From: Prochlorococcus sp. AG-402-A04
GTDB lineage: Bacteria; Cyanobacteriota; Cyanobacteriia; PCC-6307; Cyanobiaceae
Assembly: GCA_003278045.1 (NCBI GenBank)
Contig: QCHG01000007.1
Coordinates: 1-60,830 of the forward strand
Reading direction: 5' to 3'
Length of the DNA stretch: 60,830 nt
The notes beneath the pieces were generated by a model that made no database searches, was not told the origin of the DNA, and saw only the letters and a program-made list of their open reading frames with translations. A program made the translations under genes and the position numbers. Position 1 is the stretch's first letter; each line of letters starts with the position of its first letter. Shown one piece after another: positions 13,969 through 22,581 of this stretch.

Positions 13969-15075
13969 TTAATTTATTGGAATTAATTTTTCATTTTTAT
14001 TATCCCAAATAATATATTTGAAGCAGTTTGAAAAATCGCTTAATTTTAAGAACTTTGATTGTTGGAGTAAATGAATGTTTGCTTTATGACAAGCTCTTAA
14101 GTTGTAATTTGGTATTCTCTCAGAGAGATGGTGAATGCTGTGGAAGGATATGTCTGCTAAAAACCAATTTAGCCAATTAGGGATATCTAAATTGCTACTA
14201 CCTAAAATAGCTCCATTGATGAGGTCCCAATTTTTTGTATTTTTAGCATATGCATTTTCGTAGTTATGTTGTACAAAAAAAACACATATTAAAATTGCTG
14301 CTGATAAGGTTAATATCACGGAATAAAATGATAAGAAAAAAACTAATCCCAACCATTTGCACATAAAAATCCAACCTATTATTACAACTATGTTATTGAT
14401 TATTAATTCAAATAGTTCACTAAAATTATCTCCATAATCAGAAAAAGGTGGTTTAACTCTTGAACTAATAGCTAAAAGTTGAGAAATTTCTCTGTTTTTT
14501 ATTTTGATAAAAGTCTCTTCCAATATATCTTTAGTGAAATTAAAAATAATAATAACCAGTCCTAATCTAGGTTTTAAAACTAAGTAAAAAAAACCGCCAG
14601 GGAAAAGCATAATCCAGTTTCGACTTACTTTATAAAATATTTGCTCTATTTTTGTAAGGGAATTATAGTCTTCAAGACTTAAAACATCTATCGGCCCTTT
14701 GTAAATTTCCCAATTTCCATTATTTCTATGATGAAATGCATGATCAATTGACCATGACTTCTGGGGAATACCATTAACTAAGCCAAGTAAAAATCCAAAA
14801 AAGCGGTTTAATTTCTGTTTTGTAAAAAGAGAATTATGTCCGCAATCGTGCATTAATGAGAATGTTCGAGAAGAGAACAGAGTTAGAAGAACTATAAAAG
14901 GCACCAATAGGAATACTTTAATCAATAATGGAAAAGTTTGAATTATTATTTGGTGAACAATTAGCCAAATAGAAATTATTGGGAAGATGGTAGAAATAAT
15001 TTGATAACAAGCTCTAATATTATTTCTTTTTAAAAATGGCTTTATTAAAAAATCGCTTCTTTTTACTTTAAGCAT
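13969..15075 (-). CDS. Fatty acid desaturase, divergent
   Basis: 368 aa di-iron membrane desaturase. Histidine boxes: HDCGH (76-80), HAFHH (112-116) and HSIHH (312-316). Hydrophobic pairs at about 26-70 and 228-270 match a four-span topology. The sequence differs clearly from the DesA-like protein 1.6 kb away, so it probably acts at another position or on another lipid. Regioselectivity cannot be read from sequence. Confidence 0.85.
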   Translation of the reverse strand: MLKVKRSDFLIKPFLKRNNIRACYQIISTIFPIISIWLIVHQIIIQTFPLLIKVFLLVPFIVLLTLFSSRTFSLMHDCGHNSLFTKQKLNRFFGFLLGLVNGIPQKSWSIDHAFHHRNNGNWEIYKGPIDVLSLEDYNSLTKIEQIFYKVSRNWIMLFPGGFFYLVLKPRLGLVIIIFNFTKDILEETFIKIKNREISQLLAISSRVKPPFSDYGDNFSELFELIINNIVVIIGWIFMCKWLGLVFFLSFYSVILTLSAAILICVFFVQHNYENAYAKNTKNWDLINGAILGSSNLDIPNWLNWFLADISFHSIHHLSERIPNYNLRACHKANIHLLQQSKFLKLSDFSNCFKYIIWDNKNEKLIPIN

Positions 15076-15157
15076 ATTTCGCTTTTAATTTTTTGATACT
15101 AACAATTTTTAAAAAGTATTGATTATTTAATTAACAATAAAATTTTTAAAAGTCATA

Positions 15158-15313
15158 TTAAAGAATAAATTCTTTAGACATAGTTCTCAATTGATCTAGA
15201 TTTAATCTTTCTAAGTAATTTTTAAAGTCACTAAGATTCCTAGAAGAGTCAGAATTTTTGCTCTCGTAAAGAAGACTATTAGAAATTAAATCAATAAGAT
15301 GATCTTTATCCAT
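15158..15313 (-). CDS. 51-aa acidic helical hypothetical protein
   Basis: ATG start. It has two helical stretches (HLIDLISNSLLYESK and DFKNYLERLNLDQLRTMSK) and ends FIL. No membrane span or cysteine. Not recognised. Confidence 0.55.
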   Translation of the reverse strand: MDKDHLIDLISNSLLYESKNSDSSRNLSDFKNYLERLNLDQLRTMSKEFIL

Positions 15314-15398
15314 AATTCCTTATAGACCAAAATTCCTTTTTAAAAAATTAAGGTCTTGAATTCGAGATCATTCACTCATACCTATTTAAGTATTATTT

Positions 15399-15617
15399 TT
15401 ACAAATTTTTTAATTCTTGTTCTATTTTTTCTAATCTTTCATTTAATTCTTTTTGTTCCTTAATTAAGGATTTTTTCTTTTCTGCACGCTCTTTGTTCAA
15501 AGGAGAATTGAAATATTTTTGGTAAGAGACAAAAAAAACTGCTATCGCTACTGCAATGCCAAGAGCACCAATTATTAAAATTGGAGATGAAGGAAAGTCG
15601 TAAAATGGAATTGACAA
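15399..15617 (-). CDS. 72-aa membrane protein with coiled-coil tail
   Basis: ATG start. One N-terminal span (PILIIGALGIAVAIAVFFVS) then a long charged helix (about residues 40-72: NKERAEKKKSLIKEQKELNE and onward), predicted coiled coil. The architecture suggests a membrane-anchored scaffold facing the cytoplasm. Family not recognised. Confidence 0.7.
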   Translation of the reverse strand: MSIPFYDFPSSPILIIGALGIAVAIAVFFVSYQKYFNSPLNKERAEKKKSLIKEQKELNERLEKIEQELKNL

Positions 15618-15825
15618 TGTACTTTACTAAAACTAAATTTTAGCTATCTCATAAACAAAAAAATGAGTAATAAATACTTATTCTTTAGAAAGCTTTTGGT
15701 AATTATGCTAGTTATTTTGTAAAAAATAAATAAGGTTAATCTTTAATTGTTTTTTTAAAATAAGTATTTGTACAGCTGTCAAAGAATGAATAACTAATAA
15801 TGATTAAACTAGTAAAAATTTTTTC

Positions 15826-16143
15826 ATGAAGAAAATCATAAATAAAAAACATAATAAAAATGAACCATGGTTTAAATGGTTAACAAGAGAACTTAATTCT
15901 TATGAAGCTTTTCAGGATTTCGAATCAGGAAAGAATCCACAAGATGTGGCAGAGGATTTTATTTCTAGAAATAGTACTGCTATCTCAGAAGTTTTCGAGA
16001 ATTTTGATGAAGAAGATAAAGATACACTCGATCAGTTTCTTAAATTAACCGAATGTGAGATGCATGTGTTTAGAATTCTTGAAAAACAAATAGAGTTAAG
16101 AAAGAAGGTAAGGTTTGTAGATTTTAAAAAAAGAAAAAAATGA
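15826..16143 (+). CDS. Conserved hypothetical protein, paralogue of 26576-26842
   Basis: 105 aa, acidic and helical. Its core (PWFKWLTRE, then PQDVAEDFISRNS, then DTLDQFLKLTECEMHVFRIL) aligns along its length with the 88-aa protein at 26576-26842 (WFSWFYEKW, SQIAERFVNENH, DALTEFMKLSESELHILKYF). This copy has an added basic tail (VRFVDFKKRKK). The fold looks all-alpha. Function unknown. Confidence 0.75.
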   Translation: MKKIINKKHNKNEPWFKWLTRELNSYEAFQDFESGKNPQDVAEDFISRNSTAISEVFENFDEEDKDTLDQFLKLTECEMHVFRILEKQIELRKKVRFVDFKKRKK

Positions 16144-16154
16144 GGAGTTAATTT

Positions 16155-16490
16155 CTATATAAGTTTATTTTTCCCATTACCAGTCTTACCAAAGCCTAGC
16201 CAGATGAACCACAAGATCCAACCGAAGATAGGTATTAAATTAATAAAGATCCATTTCCAATCTTTTCCAAAGTCTCTGATCCTTCTTATATCAATAGCTA
16301 TTTGAGGAATGACACAAACTAATCCATAGGCATTGAAACCAAACGTTTTTAAAAATATTGGGATAGTTAGTAAAGAAATGATAAGATTCGCTAATTGAAC
16401 TAACCACCAGTCTGATCGAGATGTGAATCCTTTGAATTCTGTAGCTTTAATCCAAAACTCTTTATATGCATTAAAAAAGTTATTAAGCAT
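16155..16490 (-). CDS. DUF805 membrane protein
   Basis: 111 aa. N-terminal FWIKATEFKGFTSRSDWW is the typical DUF805 opening (aromatic-G-R-x-x-F/W). Three or four membrane spans follow (about 28-45, 55-65, 80-98), and the IDIRRIRDFGKDW loop corresponds to the family's R-R-L-H-D-x-G motif. DUF805 proteins are small membrane proteins of unknown function. Convergent with the previous gene. Confidence 0.85.
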   Translation of the reverse strand: MLNNFFNAYKEFWIKATEFKGFTSRSDWWLVQLANLIISLLTIPIFLKTFGFNAYGLVCVIPQIAIDIRRIRDFGKDWKWIFINLIPIFGWILWFIWLGFGKTGNGKNKLI

Positions 16491-16558
16491 ATATTAAAAA
16501 TTCAAAGGATTTAATAATATCAATTTAATCTTCAATTTCTCAAAATGTTTTTTATTTA

Positions 16559-16723
16559 CTAAATAGGATCAAATAAATTCATATCATTTGAATCTTGTTT
16601 TGGGAGCTCATCTCGATTTGGTAATGAACAGAATCCGTCTTTGCAAATCATCTTTTCTTTTTCAATACTTGTAGTTTCTGAGAATATATTTTTGTTATTG
16701 TTATTTGAAGATTCTTTCAGCAT
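16559..16723 (-). CDS. 54-aa polar protein with CxxxxxC pair
   Basis: ATG start. Asn-rich N-terminus, then KMICKDGFCSLPNRDELPKQ and an acidic end (DMNLFDPI). Cysteines at about residues 27 and 32. The ICKDGFCSLP segment looks like a constrained motif seen in picocyanobacterial small proteins, but I cannot name it. Confidence 0.6.
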   Translation of the reverse strand: MLKESSNNNNKNIFSETTSIEKEKMICKDGFCSLPNRDELPKQDSNDMNLFDPI

Positions 16724-17146
16724 TTATATAAAAAAATTAAATCCAATATTAAATTAATAACTCAATTTATTTTTATAGGCAATAAATTTAATATTAATTA
16801 TTTATTTACTTTTTTTGATTTGGCAAGTCTCTCCAAAACAGCGCCATTATATAAATGAATAAAGATATAGAACAAATGTAAAGTAAAGAATTTAGATGCA
16901 TTTTTATTTATTAAAGTGATAACAAAGAGGGACTTTCATAAAAATGGGATTTCAACAGATTGGTAATTTTTGACTTAACAATCAAATAAATTCTAGTATT
17001 TATTTAAGTTTTTTATGCTTTTCCAAAACTTTGAGATGGAAAAGTTTTTAAATTTTTGGAATATATCTATTTATTTAGTAAAACTTATAAATCTAAGAAT
17101 TTAATAAATCTAATCAAATTCTAAATTTTTAAATGTTTATTGTATT
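16724..17146. other. Gene-free spacer ending in a terminator-like hairpin
   Basis: No ORF above about 20 codons with coding character. The hairpin at 17018-17049 is the only structure seen. Confidence 0.5.
17018..17049 (+). terminator. Terminator-like hairpin without an upstream gene
   Basis: CTTTTCCA (17018-17025) pairs with TGGAAAAG (17037-17044), followed by TTTTT. There is no plus-strand gene within 800 bp upstream, so it is either spurious or ends a noncoding transcript. Confidence 0.45.
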
Positions 17147-17287
17147 TCACGATCTGTCCTTATTTATTTCTGTTAAAGCTTTTCTACCTTCCTTAAGGGT
17201 TCTTAAGACGAGCCAGGTTAGAGAGGAAATCATAAGGATGGTAAGTGTAATTAGAGAAATATGAGTTGTATCAAAATTGTTGGCCAA
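17147..17287 (-). CDS. 46-aa single-span membrane protein
   Basis: TTG start (MANNFDTTHISL). One helix (LITLTILMISSLTWLVL) and a basic tail (RTLKEGRKALTEINKDRS). The topology resembles many small thylakoid proteins of this organism type. Not recognised. Confidence 0.5.
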   Translation of the reverse strand: MANNFDTTHISLITLTILMISSLTWLVLRTLKEGRKALTEINKDRS

Positions 17288-17326
17288 TTTAATTAGATTA
17301 TTTATGAGTCTTTAATTTATAAAAAT

Positions 17327-17509
17327 TCAAGCGTCTGATCTAGAGTAAGCAGGTATTAGCATTCCACCATCTTGATCGTCATTATTGTCATCATCAAACC
17401 CACCCCCCAGAAGTAATTCAATAATTACTAGTACAGCTACTGGATAAAGGCACCACAATATCGCTGTAAAAGGACTAACTGAGGAAGAAGCTGAGTAAAA
17501 TTCTGTCAT
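17327..17509 (-). CDS. 60-aa membrane protein with Asp-rich QDGG motif
   Basis: ATG start. One transmembrane helix (AILWCLYPVAVLVIIELLLG) is followed by FDDDNNDDQDGGMLIPAYSR. The DDQDGG-x-LI motif recurs in the 44-aa protein at 18645-18779, also directly after a membrane span. The acidic patch could bind a divalent metal or a basic partner; that is inference. Confidence 0.7.
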   Translation of the reverse strand: MTEFYSASSSVSPFTAILWCLYPVAVLVIIELLLGGGFDDDNNDDQDGGMLIPAYSRSDA

Positions 17510-17518
17510 GAATTGATA

Positions 17519-17737
17519 TTAATCTAAAGAAACAACAATTGTGGATCCTCTGGGTAGTGTTTTATTCAATATTTCTATAAATATTTTTAAAAACTTTTCT
17601 CTTTCGCAAGAATATATTTTGGTATGTATTGATATTTTTATTCTTAAAATCGAATTAAATAATAATTTTCTTGAACCTACTGAGAAACTAATAATGACAT
17701 AATGAATCGCGTCATTGTTATTTTTTATACTTAACAA
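17519..17737 (-). CDS. 72-aa hypothetical protein
   Basis: TTG start. It alternates beta-like segments (HYVIISFSVGS, ILRIKISIHT) with a helix (REKFLKIFIEILNKT) and ends LPRGSTIVVSLD. No family recognised. It lies immediately upstream of the QDGG protein on the same strand. Moderate confidence because no ATG is available. Confidence 0.4.
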   Translation of the reverse strand: MLSIKNNNDAIHYVIISFSVGSRKLLFNSILRIKISIHTKIYSCEREKFLKIFIEILNKTLPRGSTIVVSLD

Positions 17738-17791
17738 TAATTGTACAATTTTGATTCAAAAACTATTATTTATCTTGATTTTATAAATTCT

Positions 17792-17923
17792 ATGTTTTCT
17801 TTCACTTTTGATCCTTTAGCTGCGATATTTGGCATATCAGGAATTGTAGGCTTCTTTTTCTTCGTTTCTGCTGCTAAGGGAACTTCCAGTATAAATACAA
17901 AACCAAAAAAGGAATTAGATTAG
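17792..17923 (+). CDS. 43-aa single-span membrane protein
   Basis: I chose the ATG at 17792; a TTG at 17741 would add 17 residues. A hydrophobic helix (DPLAAIFGISGIVGFFFFVS) is followed by AAKGTSSINTKPKKELD. The Gly-containing helix and short hydrophilic tail resemble small photosystem-type subunits, but no known subunit is recognised. Confidence 0.55.
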   Translation: MFSFTFDPLAAIFGISGIVGFFFFVSAAKGTSSINTKPKKELD

Positions 17924-17987
17924 AACTTATTGTGTCTGAAAACTAAATTGAAATTTTAAATTTAGTACTTAAAAGGCTTGTTAATTA

Positions 17988-18158
17988 TTACTTATTCCAT
18001 TGTTTAGAAATAAATTCAAGAAAATCTTTTAGATCCTCTTCAGGACAATTTGTTTGTTTTTGTAAATCAATGCAAATTTGCTTAATATTTTCAAAGGCCT
18101 TTTTTACTATTTCGTTTTTTTCAATAACCTCAAAATATTCTTGATCAGTAAAAGGCAT
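17988..18158 (-). CDS. 56-aa acidic helical hypothetical protein
   Basis: ATG start. Two helices (QEYFEVIEKNEIVKKAFENI and a second around LKDFLEFISKQW) joined by KQTNCPEED, with two cysteines. Soluble. Not recognised. Confidence 0.6.
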   Translation of the reverse strand: MPFTDQEYFEVIEKNEIVKKAFENIKQICIDLQKQTNCPEEDLKDFLEFISKQWNK

Positions 18159-18249
18159 AATATAAGTTTCCTTCTTGAAAATTATTTATTAACCATATTT
18201 TATCTACATTGACTTAACAGTAAAGAAGAAAAAATCTTTTTTCTTAAAT

Positions 18250-18525
18250 CTAGCTGCCCAATCGATAATGTTTTTTAATACTTTTGGTTACTTCCCATTC
18301 GCAGTTAAGTCCAGCAGGAAACTCAACTAGATCCCCAGCTTTAATCACGTAAATGTCACCGTTTTGGGTACTTATTTTCGCTTGACCTTCAATAATTAAG
18401 CAAATTTCCTTATCATAGTAATCCCATTGAAATTTGCTTGGCTCACATTCCCAAATAGGCCAATTTTTTATTCCATACTGAATAATTACGCTTGCACTAC
18501 AAGGGGAAGATATTAGAACTTTCAC
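18250..18525 (-). CDS. Cupin (DUF861 / EutQ-like) protein
   Basis: 91 aa single-domain cupin. WPIWECEPSKFQWDYYDKEI, then CLIIEGQAKI and GDIYVIKAGDLVEFPAGLNC, give the two cupin motifs of the DUF861 (cupin_3) subfamily. The usual metal-binding histidines are largely replaced (Tyr, Glu and Trp are present instead), as is common in this subfamily. Substrate unknown. Confidence 0.82.
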   Translation of the reverse strand: MKVLISSPCSASVIIQYGIKNWPIWECEPSKFQWDYYDKEICLIIEGQAKISTQNGDIYVIKAGDLVEFPAGLNCEWEVTKSIKKHYRLGS

Positions 18526-18644
18526 GAAATAGTTCGGATGTGCTTTTTTATTTTACAAAAAAAAGAAATATTTATTTTTGAGAATGTGTATTTCTTTACT
18601 GTCTTTTATTTTTTTTCGATTATCATAAAAAAAATTTCTAATTT

Positions 18645-18779
18645 ATGGATGAGCTTTCTATATTGTCAATTTCGCTATCTATAGCTTCTCTAGGAATATT
18701 TTTTTTATTTTTCGCTTCAAATGATGATGATGACCAAGATGGAGGTAAGTTGATTAAGTCATTAGAAAGAATTAATTAA
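18645..18779 (+). CDS. 44-aa membrane protein with DDDDQDGG motif
   Basis: ATG start. One transmembrane helix (LSIASLGIFFLFF) is followed by ASNDDDDQDGGKLIKSLERI. It shares the DDQDGG-x-LI signature with the protein at 17327-17509. It overlaps the convergent small gene at 18776-18898 by 4 bp at the stop codons. Confidence 0.65.
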   Translation: MDELSILSISLSIASLGIFFLFFASNDDDDQDGGKLIKSLERIN

Positions 18780-18898
18780 TTCCAAGTAAATAAAACATTT
18801 AATAGAGATTTATAACCTATAAAGCCTGCATAAATGCAGCTTAAAAAAATAACATAAACTTCCAATGTGCCGACTCTTTTTTTCTTTAATGTTTTCAT
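18776..18898 (-). CDS. 40-aa single-span membrane peptide
   Basis: ATG start. Basic N-terminus (MKTLKKKRVG), one span (LEVYVIFLSCIYAGFIGY) and a short tail (KSLLNVLFTWN). Its stop overlaps the stop of the convergent QDGG protein. Not recognised. Confidence 0.5.
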   Translation of the reverse strand: MKTLKKKRVGTLEVYVIFLSCIYAGFIGYKSLLNVLFTWN

Positions 18899-18975
18899 TG
18901 TTTTGAGTGTTTATAGTGTTATTTTATTTAATTTGATTTTTATTAACATGAGTATTTTTTACATTAACTCAGAGA

Positions 18976-19848
18976 TTAGAGAATTATTAATGTCAAGCCA
19001 AAAAATAAAAAACAAGTAAAAAATATTATTTTTTTGGTAATTTCTCTTTCCTCAGTCTTAGCAAAAAATAAGGAAATTACTGGAGATATGCTTAATAAAG
19101 CCCATCCTACTCCTATGGGAAGGGTTTTAAACACAACTTGTTGTAGAAATATTCCTATATTTGTTCCAAGAAGTATTGAAATAAAAAATCTTTTTTGTTG
19201 TTTTTTGTCTATGTTTTTTAAGAAAAAATTAATCTTAAAACCTTTTAGACTAATCAAAAAAATTATTGCACCTAATAATCTTATTTCAGTTGTAAGGAAA
19301 GGAGATAAATTGCTTTGAAGGAAAACCATCCTCGATAAAAGACCTCCAAGAACAGCACATAAAACTGATAAAAAAGGAAAAGCAAAAATCTTAAAGTTAT
19401 TTTTTTCTGAGAAAGAGGATTTTTCCTCTTTAAAATCGTTACCTTTTCTGAGAATTATGAATAGCGAAATCGTTACTATAATTATCCCTAACCATGATTT
19501 AGTTGTTAAATTTTCATTAATAAAAAATTCCCCTGACAAAGCAGCCATTAACGGAGAAAGAGTTTCTATAGATAAAGTTTTTCTTGTGCCAATTTTTTGT
19601 AGTGACTTTAAATAGAAAGTATCACCTAAACCAATACCTATTATTCCACTAATTAGTAGGATAAATATGTTTTTTAATTCAGTTGTAGAACTTAGATTGA
19701 TAAAAGCAGGTATAAAAAATAAAAAAGCTATTATATTTTTTATTAAATTAATATCTATTGATTTATATTTTTGAGTTTGCGAGCGCCAAATAAAGCACGC
19801 ATATGTCCAAGATGTAGCAGCTCCAAAAGCAGAAAGGATTCCAATCAA
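18976..19848 (-). CDS. EamA/DMT superfamily transporter
   Basis: 290 aa with ten predicted membrane spans in two EamA repeats (about residues 1-133 and 153-290). GIIGIGLGDTFYLKSL and SIETLSPLMAALSGEFF in the first repeat, and PIGVGWALLSISPVISLFFA in the second, are the paired EamA cores. It is probably an exporter or uptake carrier for a small metabolite at the plasma membrane; substrate unknown. ATG start. Confidence 0.88.
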   Translation of the reverse strand: MIGILSAFGAATSWTYACFIWRSQTQKYKSIDINLIKNIIAFLFFIPAFINLSSTTELKNIFILLISGIIGIGLGDTFYLKSLQKIGTRKTLSIETLSPLMAALSGEFFINENLTTKSWLGIIIVTISLFIILRKGNDFKEEKSSFSEKNNFKIFAFPFLSVLCAVLGGLLSRMVFLQSNLSPFLTTEIRLLGAIIFLISLKGFKINFFLKNIDKKQQKRFFISILLGTNIGIFLQQVVFKTLPIGVGWALLSISPVISLFFAKTEEREITKKIIFFTCFLFFGLTLIIL

Positions 19849-19868
19849 AACGAATAATTTTTAAAATT

Positions 19869-19967
19869 TTATTTTATAAATTGAGTAAATACTAAAAAGA
19901 ATACATAAATAAGAACCAAAATCCCCGGTAAGTACTGAATTAGTGATTTGAAGTTATTTTTTTTCAT
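19869..19967 (-). CDS. 32-aa single-span membrane peptide
   Basis: ATG start: MKKNNFKSLIQYLPGILVLI, continuing as a hydrophobic helix to TQFIK. It lies 20 bp upstream of the EamA gene on the same strand and could be cotranscribed. Not recognised. Confidence 0.5.
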   Translation of the reverse strand: MKKNNFKSLIQYLPGILVLIYVFFLVFTQFIK

Positions 19968-19987
19968 ATTTTCTAAAATAGCTTACT

Positions 19988-20224
19988 TTAAACAGTTTTT
20001 TTATTAGTAGGGTACAAACTCTCTAGCTTCTTTCTTCTTTGAACTTTCGCATTAATTCTTTCTTCTTTTTCTTTTTTCTTAATCTCATCATTTATCTTAT
20101 TTTGTCTATATCCAAACCAAAGTAGAACCCAAATAGCAGAAGTTATTAAAAGAAGAGCAGTATACTGACCAGTCATAGGAAAACTGGCCTCAGAATATTT
20201 AACGTAAGAAAATAGCAGACTCAT
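19988..20224 (-). CDS. 78-aa membrane protein with charged tail
   Basis: ATG start. One transmembrane helix (YTALLLITSAIWVLLWFGY) and a long charged, coiled-coil-like tail (NDEIKKKEKEERINAKVQRR) ending in LYPTNKKTV. Similar in plan to the 69-aa protein at 30735-30944, which ends in KRLKLINNLYPKKLA. Not recognised. Confidence 0.7.
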   Translation of the reverse strand: MSLLFSYVKYSEASFPMTGQYTALLLITSAIWVLLWFGYRQNKINDEIKKKEKEERINAKVQRRKKLESLYPTNKKTV

Positions 20225-20409
20225 TTAATTAACTTAAAGCATAAAAATAACGACTGTGTTGATTTTTCTAGAAATTTAAAAATTAGCGAATCGTAGCTAT
20301 TTATTATGTAGTTTTAAAGTTTTATATTTATTTTTTTATGGTTTTTGGACTAATTTTTCTTTATAACTCCTTGCTATTATCAGATTGAAGCATATTAAAT
20401 AATAAGTTT

Positions 20410-21642
20410 TTGGAACCTTTTGATTTAGCAGTTGTTGGAGGCGGTGCAGCCGGTTTTATGACAGCAATAACTGCTGCTGAAAATGGAGTAAAAAGAATAA
20501 TAATTCTTGAAGGAACTTCAAAACTTATGGAGAAAGTAAGGATTAGTGGAGGGGGAAGATGTAACGTCACTAATGCGACATGGATACCGAATGAACTAAT
20601 TGAGAATTACCCCAGAGGTGGAATTCAGCTCTTGGAATCATTTAATCGTTTTGCTGCTGGAGATGTATACGATTGGTTTGAGAAAAAAGGGTTAAAATTA
20701 AAAATTGAGGAAGATCTAAGAGTATTCCCAGTGTCTAATTCTTCTTCAGATGTTATTGATTGTTTGAGAAAAAGTGCTTTATCAAAAAACGTAGAGATAT
20801 TAACAAAATTTTTTGTAAAAGAAATTGCAAAAACTCCAGATAATATATTCAATATTTTTAGTCTTAAAAAAGCAAAGGTAACTGCAAAAAATATTATTCT
20901 TTCAACTGGAGGAAATCCAAGCGGATATAAATTAGCTCAAAATCTTGGACACACCATTGTTAAACCTGTACCATCGCTTTTTACTTTTTCTACAAAAGAA
21001 CCAAATTTGGATGAATGTAGTGGGGTATCGATAAAGGGCATAGATTTAGAAATTAAATTAAACAATAAGAATTTTCAAAATAGAGGCGATTTATTAATAA
21101 CGCATTGGGGGTTTAGTGGGCCAGCAGTATTAAAACTTTCATCAATTGCAGCAAGGGAACTTTATAGCCAAAAATATAAATTTAATCTAATCATTAAATG
21201 GTCTTCTTTAAGTTATGAGGAGTTAAAAGAAAAAATTAATTATTTAAGATTAAATAAAGGCAAGGTGAATCTTATCAATAGTAGACCTGTTCCGCTATTA
21301 ACAAAAAGATTATGGATTTTTTTATTAAAGAAAATAGGTATTGATAAAGAGAAAAAGTGGTCTGATTTACTGGCGGATGAAAGAGAGAGAATGATAAATA
21401 TCCTAATGAGGGACAAATATGTAATTTCAGGCAAAGGACCATTTGGAGAGGAATTTGTTACTTCTGGAGGCGTAAAAATTAATGAAGTTAACTTTAAAAG
21501 TATGGAGAGCTTAATTTGTCCAGGGTTATTTTTTTCTGGAGAAGTTTTAGATGTTGATGGGATCACAGGTGGATTTAATTTTCAACATTGTTGGACAAGT
21601 GGATGGATCGCTGGGATGGCAGTCCCAAAGTTAAATTATTAA
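20410..21642 (+). CDS. HI0933/YhiN-family FAD-dependent oxidoreductase
   Basis: 410 aa from a TTG start. FAD-binding Rossmann motif DLAVVGGGAAGFMTAITAAE (residues 5-24), then RISGGGRCNVTN (about 45-56), diagnostic of the HI0933-like family, and a C-terminal FAD-contact region with FFSGEVLDVDGITGGFNFQ. Family members are annotated as aminoacetone oxidases or uncharacterised flavoproteins; the true substrate is open. Length is normal. Confidence 0.9.
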   Translation: MEPFDLAVVGGGAAGFMTAITAAENGVKRIIILEGTSKLMEKVRISGGGRCNVTNATWIPNELIENYPRGGIQLLESFNRFAAGDVYDWFEKKGLKLKIEEDLRVFPVSNSSSDVIDCLRKSALSKNVEILTKFFVKEIAKTPDNIFNIFSLKKAKVTAKNIILSTGGNPSGYKLAQNLGHTIVKPVPSLFTFSTKEPNLDECSGVSIKGIDLEIKLNNKNFQNRGDLLITHWGFSGPAVLKLSSIAARELYSQKYKFNLIIKWSSLSYEELKEKINYLRLNKGKVNLINSRPVPLLTKRLWIFLLKKIGIDKEKKWSDLLADERERMINILMRDKYVISGKGPFGEEFVTSGGVKINEVNFKSMESLICPGLFFSGEVLDVDGITGGFNFQHCWTSGWIAGMAVPKLNY

Positions 21643-21743
21643 GTAACAAATCAATAAGTTTATCTTTTTTTTATTAAGTATTAGAAGGAAAAAGTTTTTT
21701 GAAGAAACTTTAATTTTAAAGTTTTAATTATTGGTGAAGATTA

Positions 21744-22493
21744 ATGCAGAATCTTGTATCAAAAAAAGAAGAAGAGGAAAGAAGATTAAAAGCTTTAGCA
21801 GAATATAGGATTTTGGGAACCAAACCAGAATCATGTTATGACGATATTACAAAAATTGCTGCTGCAACCTGTAATGTGCCTATTTCTTTAATGACTTTGG
21901 TAGACAAAGATAAACAATGGTTTAAATCCAAAATAGGACTTCAAATATCAGAAACTAGAAGAGATTGGTCTTTTTGTACACATGCAATAAAAGAAAATAG
22001 TCCATTAATAATTCATGATGCTTTCCAAGATGAAAGATTTATAAATAATCCATTGGTAACTGGAGATCCAAAGATTCGTTTTTATGCAGGTTTTCCCCTT
22101 AGAAACAGTGATGGTAATAAGCTTGGAACTCTTTGTGTGATAGACAGAAAGCCAGGAAATCTAACTACACAACAATTTAATATTATGGAATTATTGTCCA
22201 AGCAAATAGTTTCATTTTTAGAGCTTAGAAAAAAGTCATTAAATTTGCTAGATGCGTTGTCTAATTTGCATAAACAGGAAGGGATTTTATCTGTATGTTC
22301 ATATTGCCGAGAAGTGAAAAATAAGGAGGGCGATTGGATGCATTTAGAAAAATATCTTTCAAAAATTAGTGATATTAGATTCAGTCATGGGGTTTGTGAT
22401 AATTGTATGGAAAAACATTTCCCAGATGTAATCGAAGTATGGAATAAAAAGGATTTTTTTGAAGATGGTCAAAAAAGGTTTTTAGAGTCCTAG
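21744..22493 (+). CDS. GAF-domain protein with C-terminal Cys4 motif
   Basis: 249 aa. The GAF domain covers about residues 20-165, with WSFCTHAI, the HDAFQDERFINNPLVTGDP segment and a GFPLR...LGTLCVIDR core. A short helix links to a tail with CSYC (185-188), WMHLEKYL, FSHGVC (213-218) and CDNC (218-221). The same CSxC...FSHGxCxxC tail is found at the ends of some response regulators and kinases and likely binds zinc. No kinase or output domain is attached. Confidence 0.88.
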   Translation: MQNLVSKKEEEERRLKALAEYRILGTKPESCYDDITKIAAATCNVPISLMTLVDKDKQWFKSKIGLQISETRRDWSFCTHAIKENSPLIIHDAFQDERFINNPLVTGDPKIRFYAGFPLRNSDGNKLGTLCVIDRKPGNLTTQQFNIMELLSKQIVSFLELRKKSLNLLDALSNLHKQEGILSVCSYCREVKNKEGDWMHLEKYLSKISDIRFSHGVCDNCMEKHFPDVIEVWNKKDFFEDGQKRFLES

Positions 22494-22581
22494 AATAAAT
22501 AATTTGCTTTTTATTGTTTAATCTATTTTCTAAACAAATTCTTTATTTGGTAGTTAGTATTGTATAAATTTTGACTAGAAA

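Noticed and set aside
18213..18249. A/T hairpin after the cupin gene as a terminator
   Set aside because: Arms are almost pure A and T (AAGAAAAAA/TTTTTTCTT); stability is too low to call.
19034..19318. 94-codon plus-strand ORF
   Set aside because: Antisense to the EamA transporter, whose ten membrane spans explain the region.
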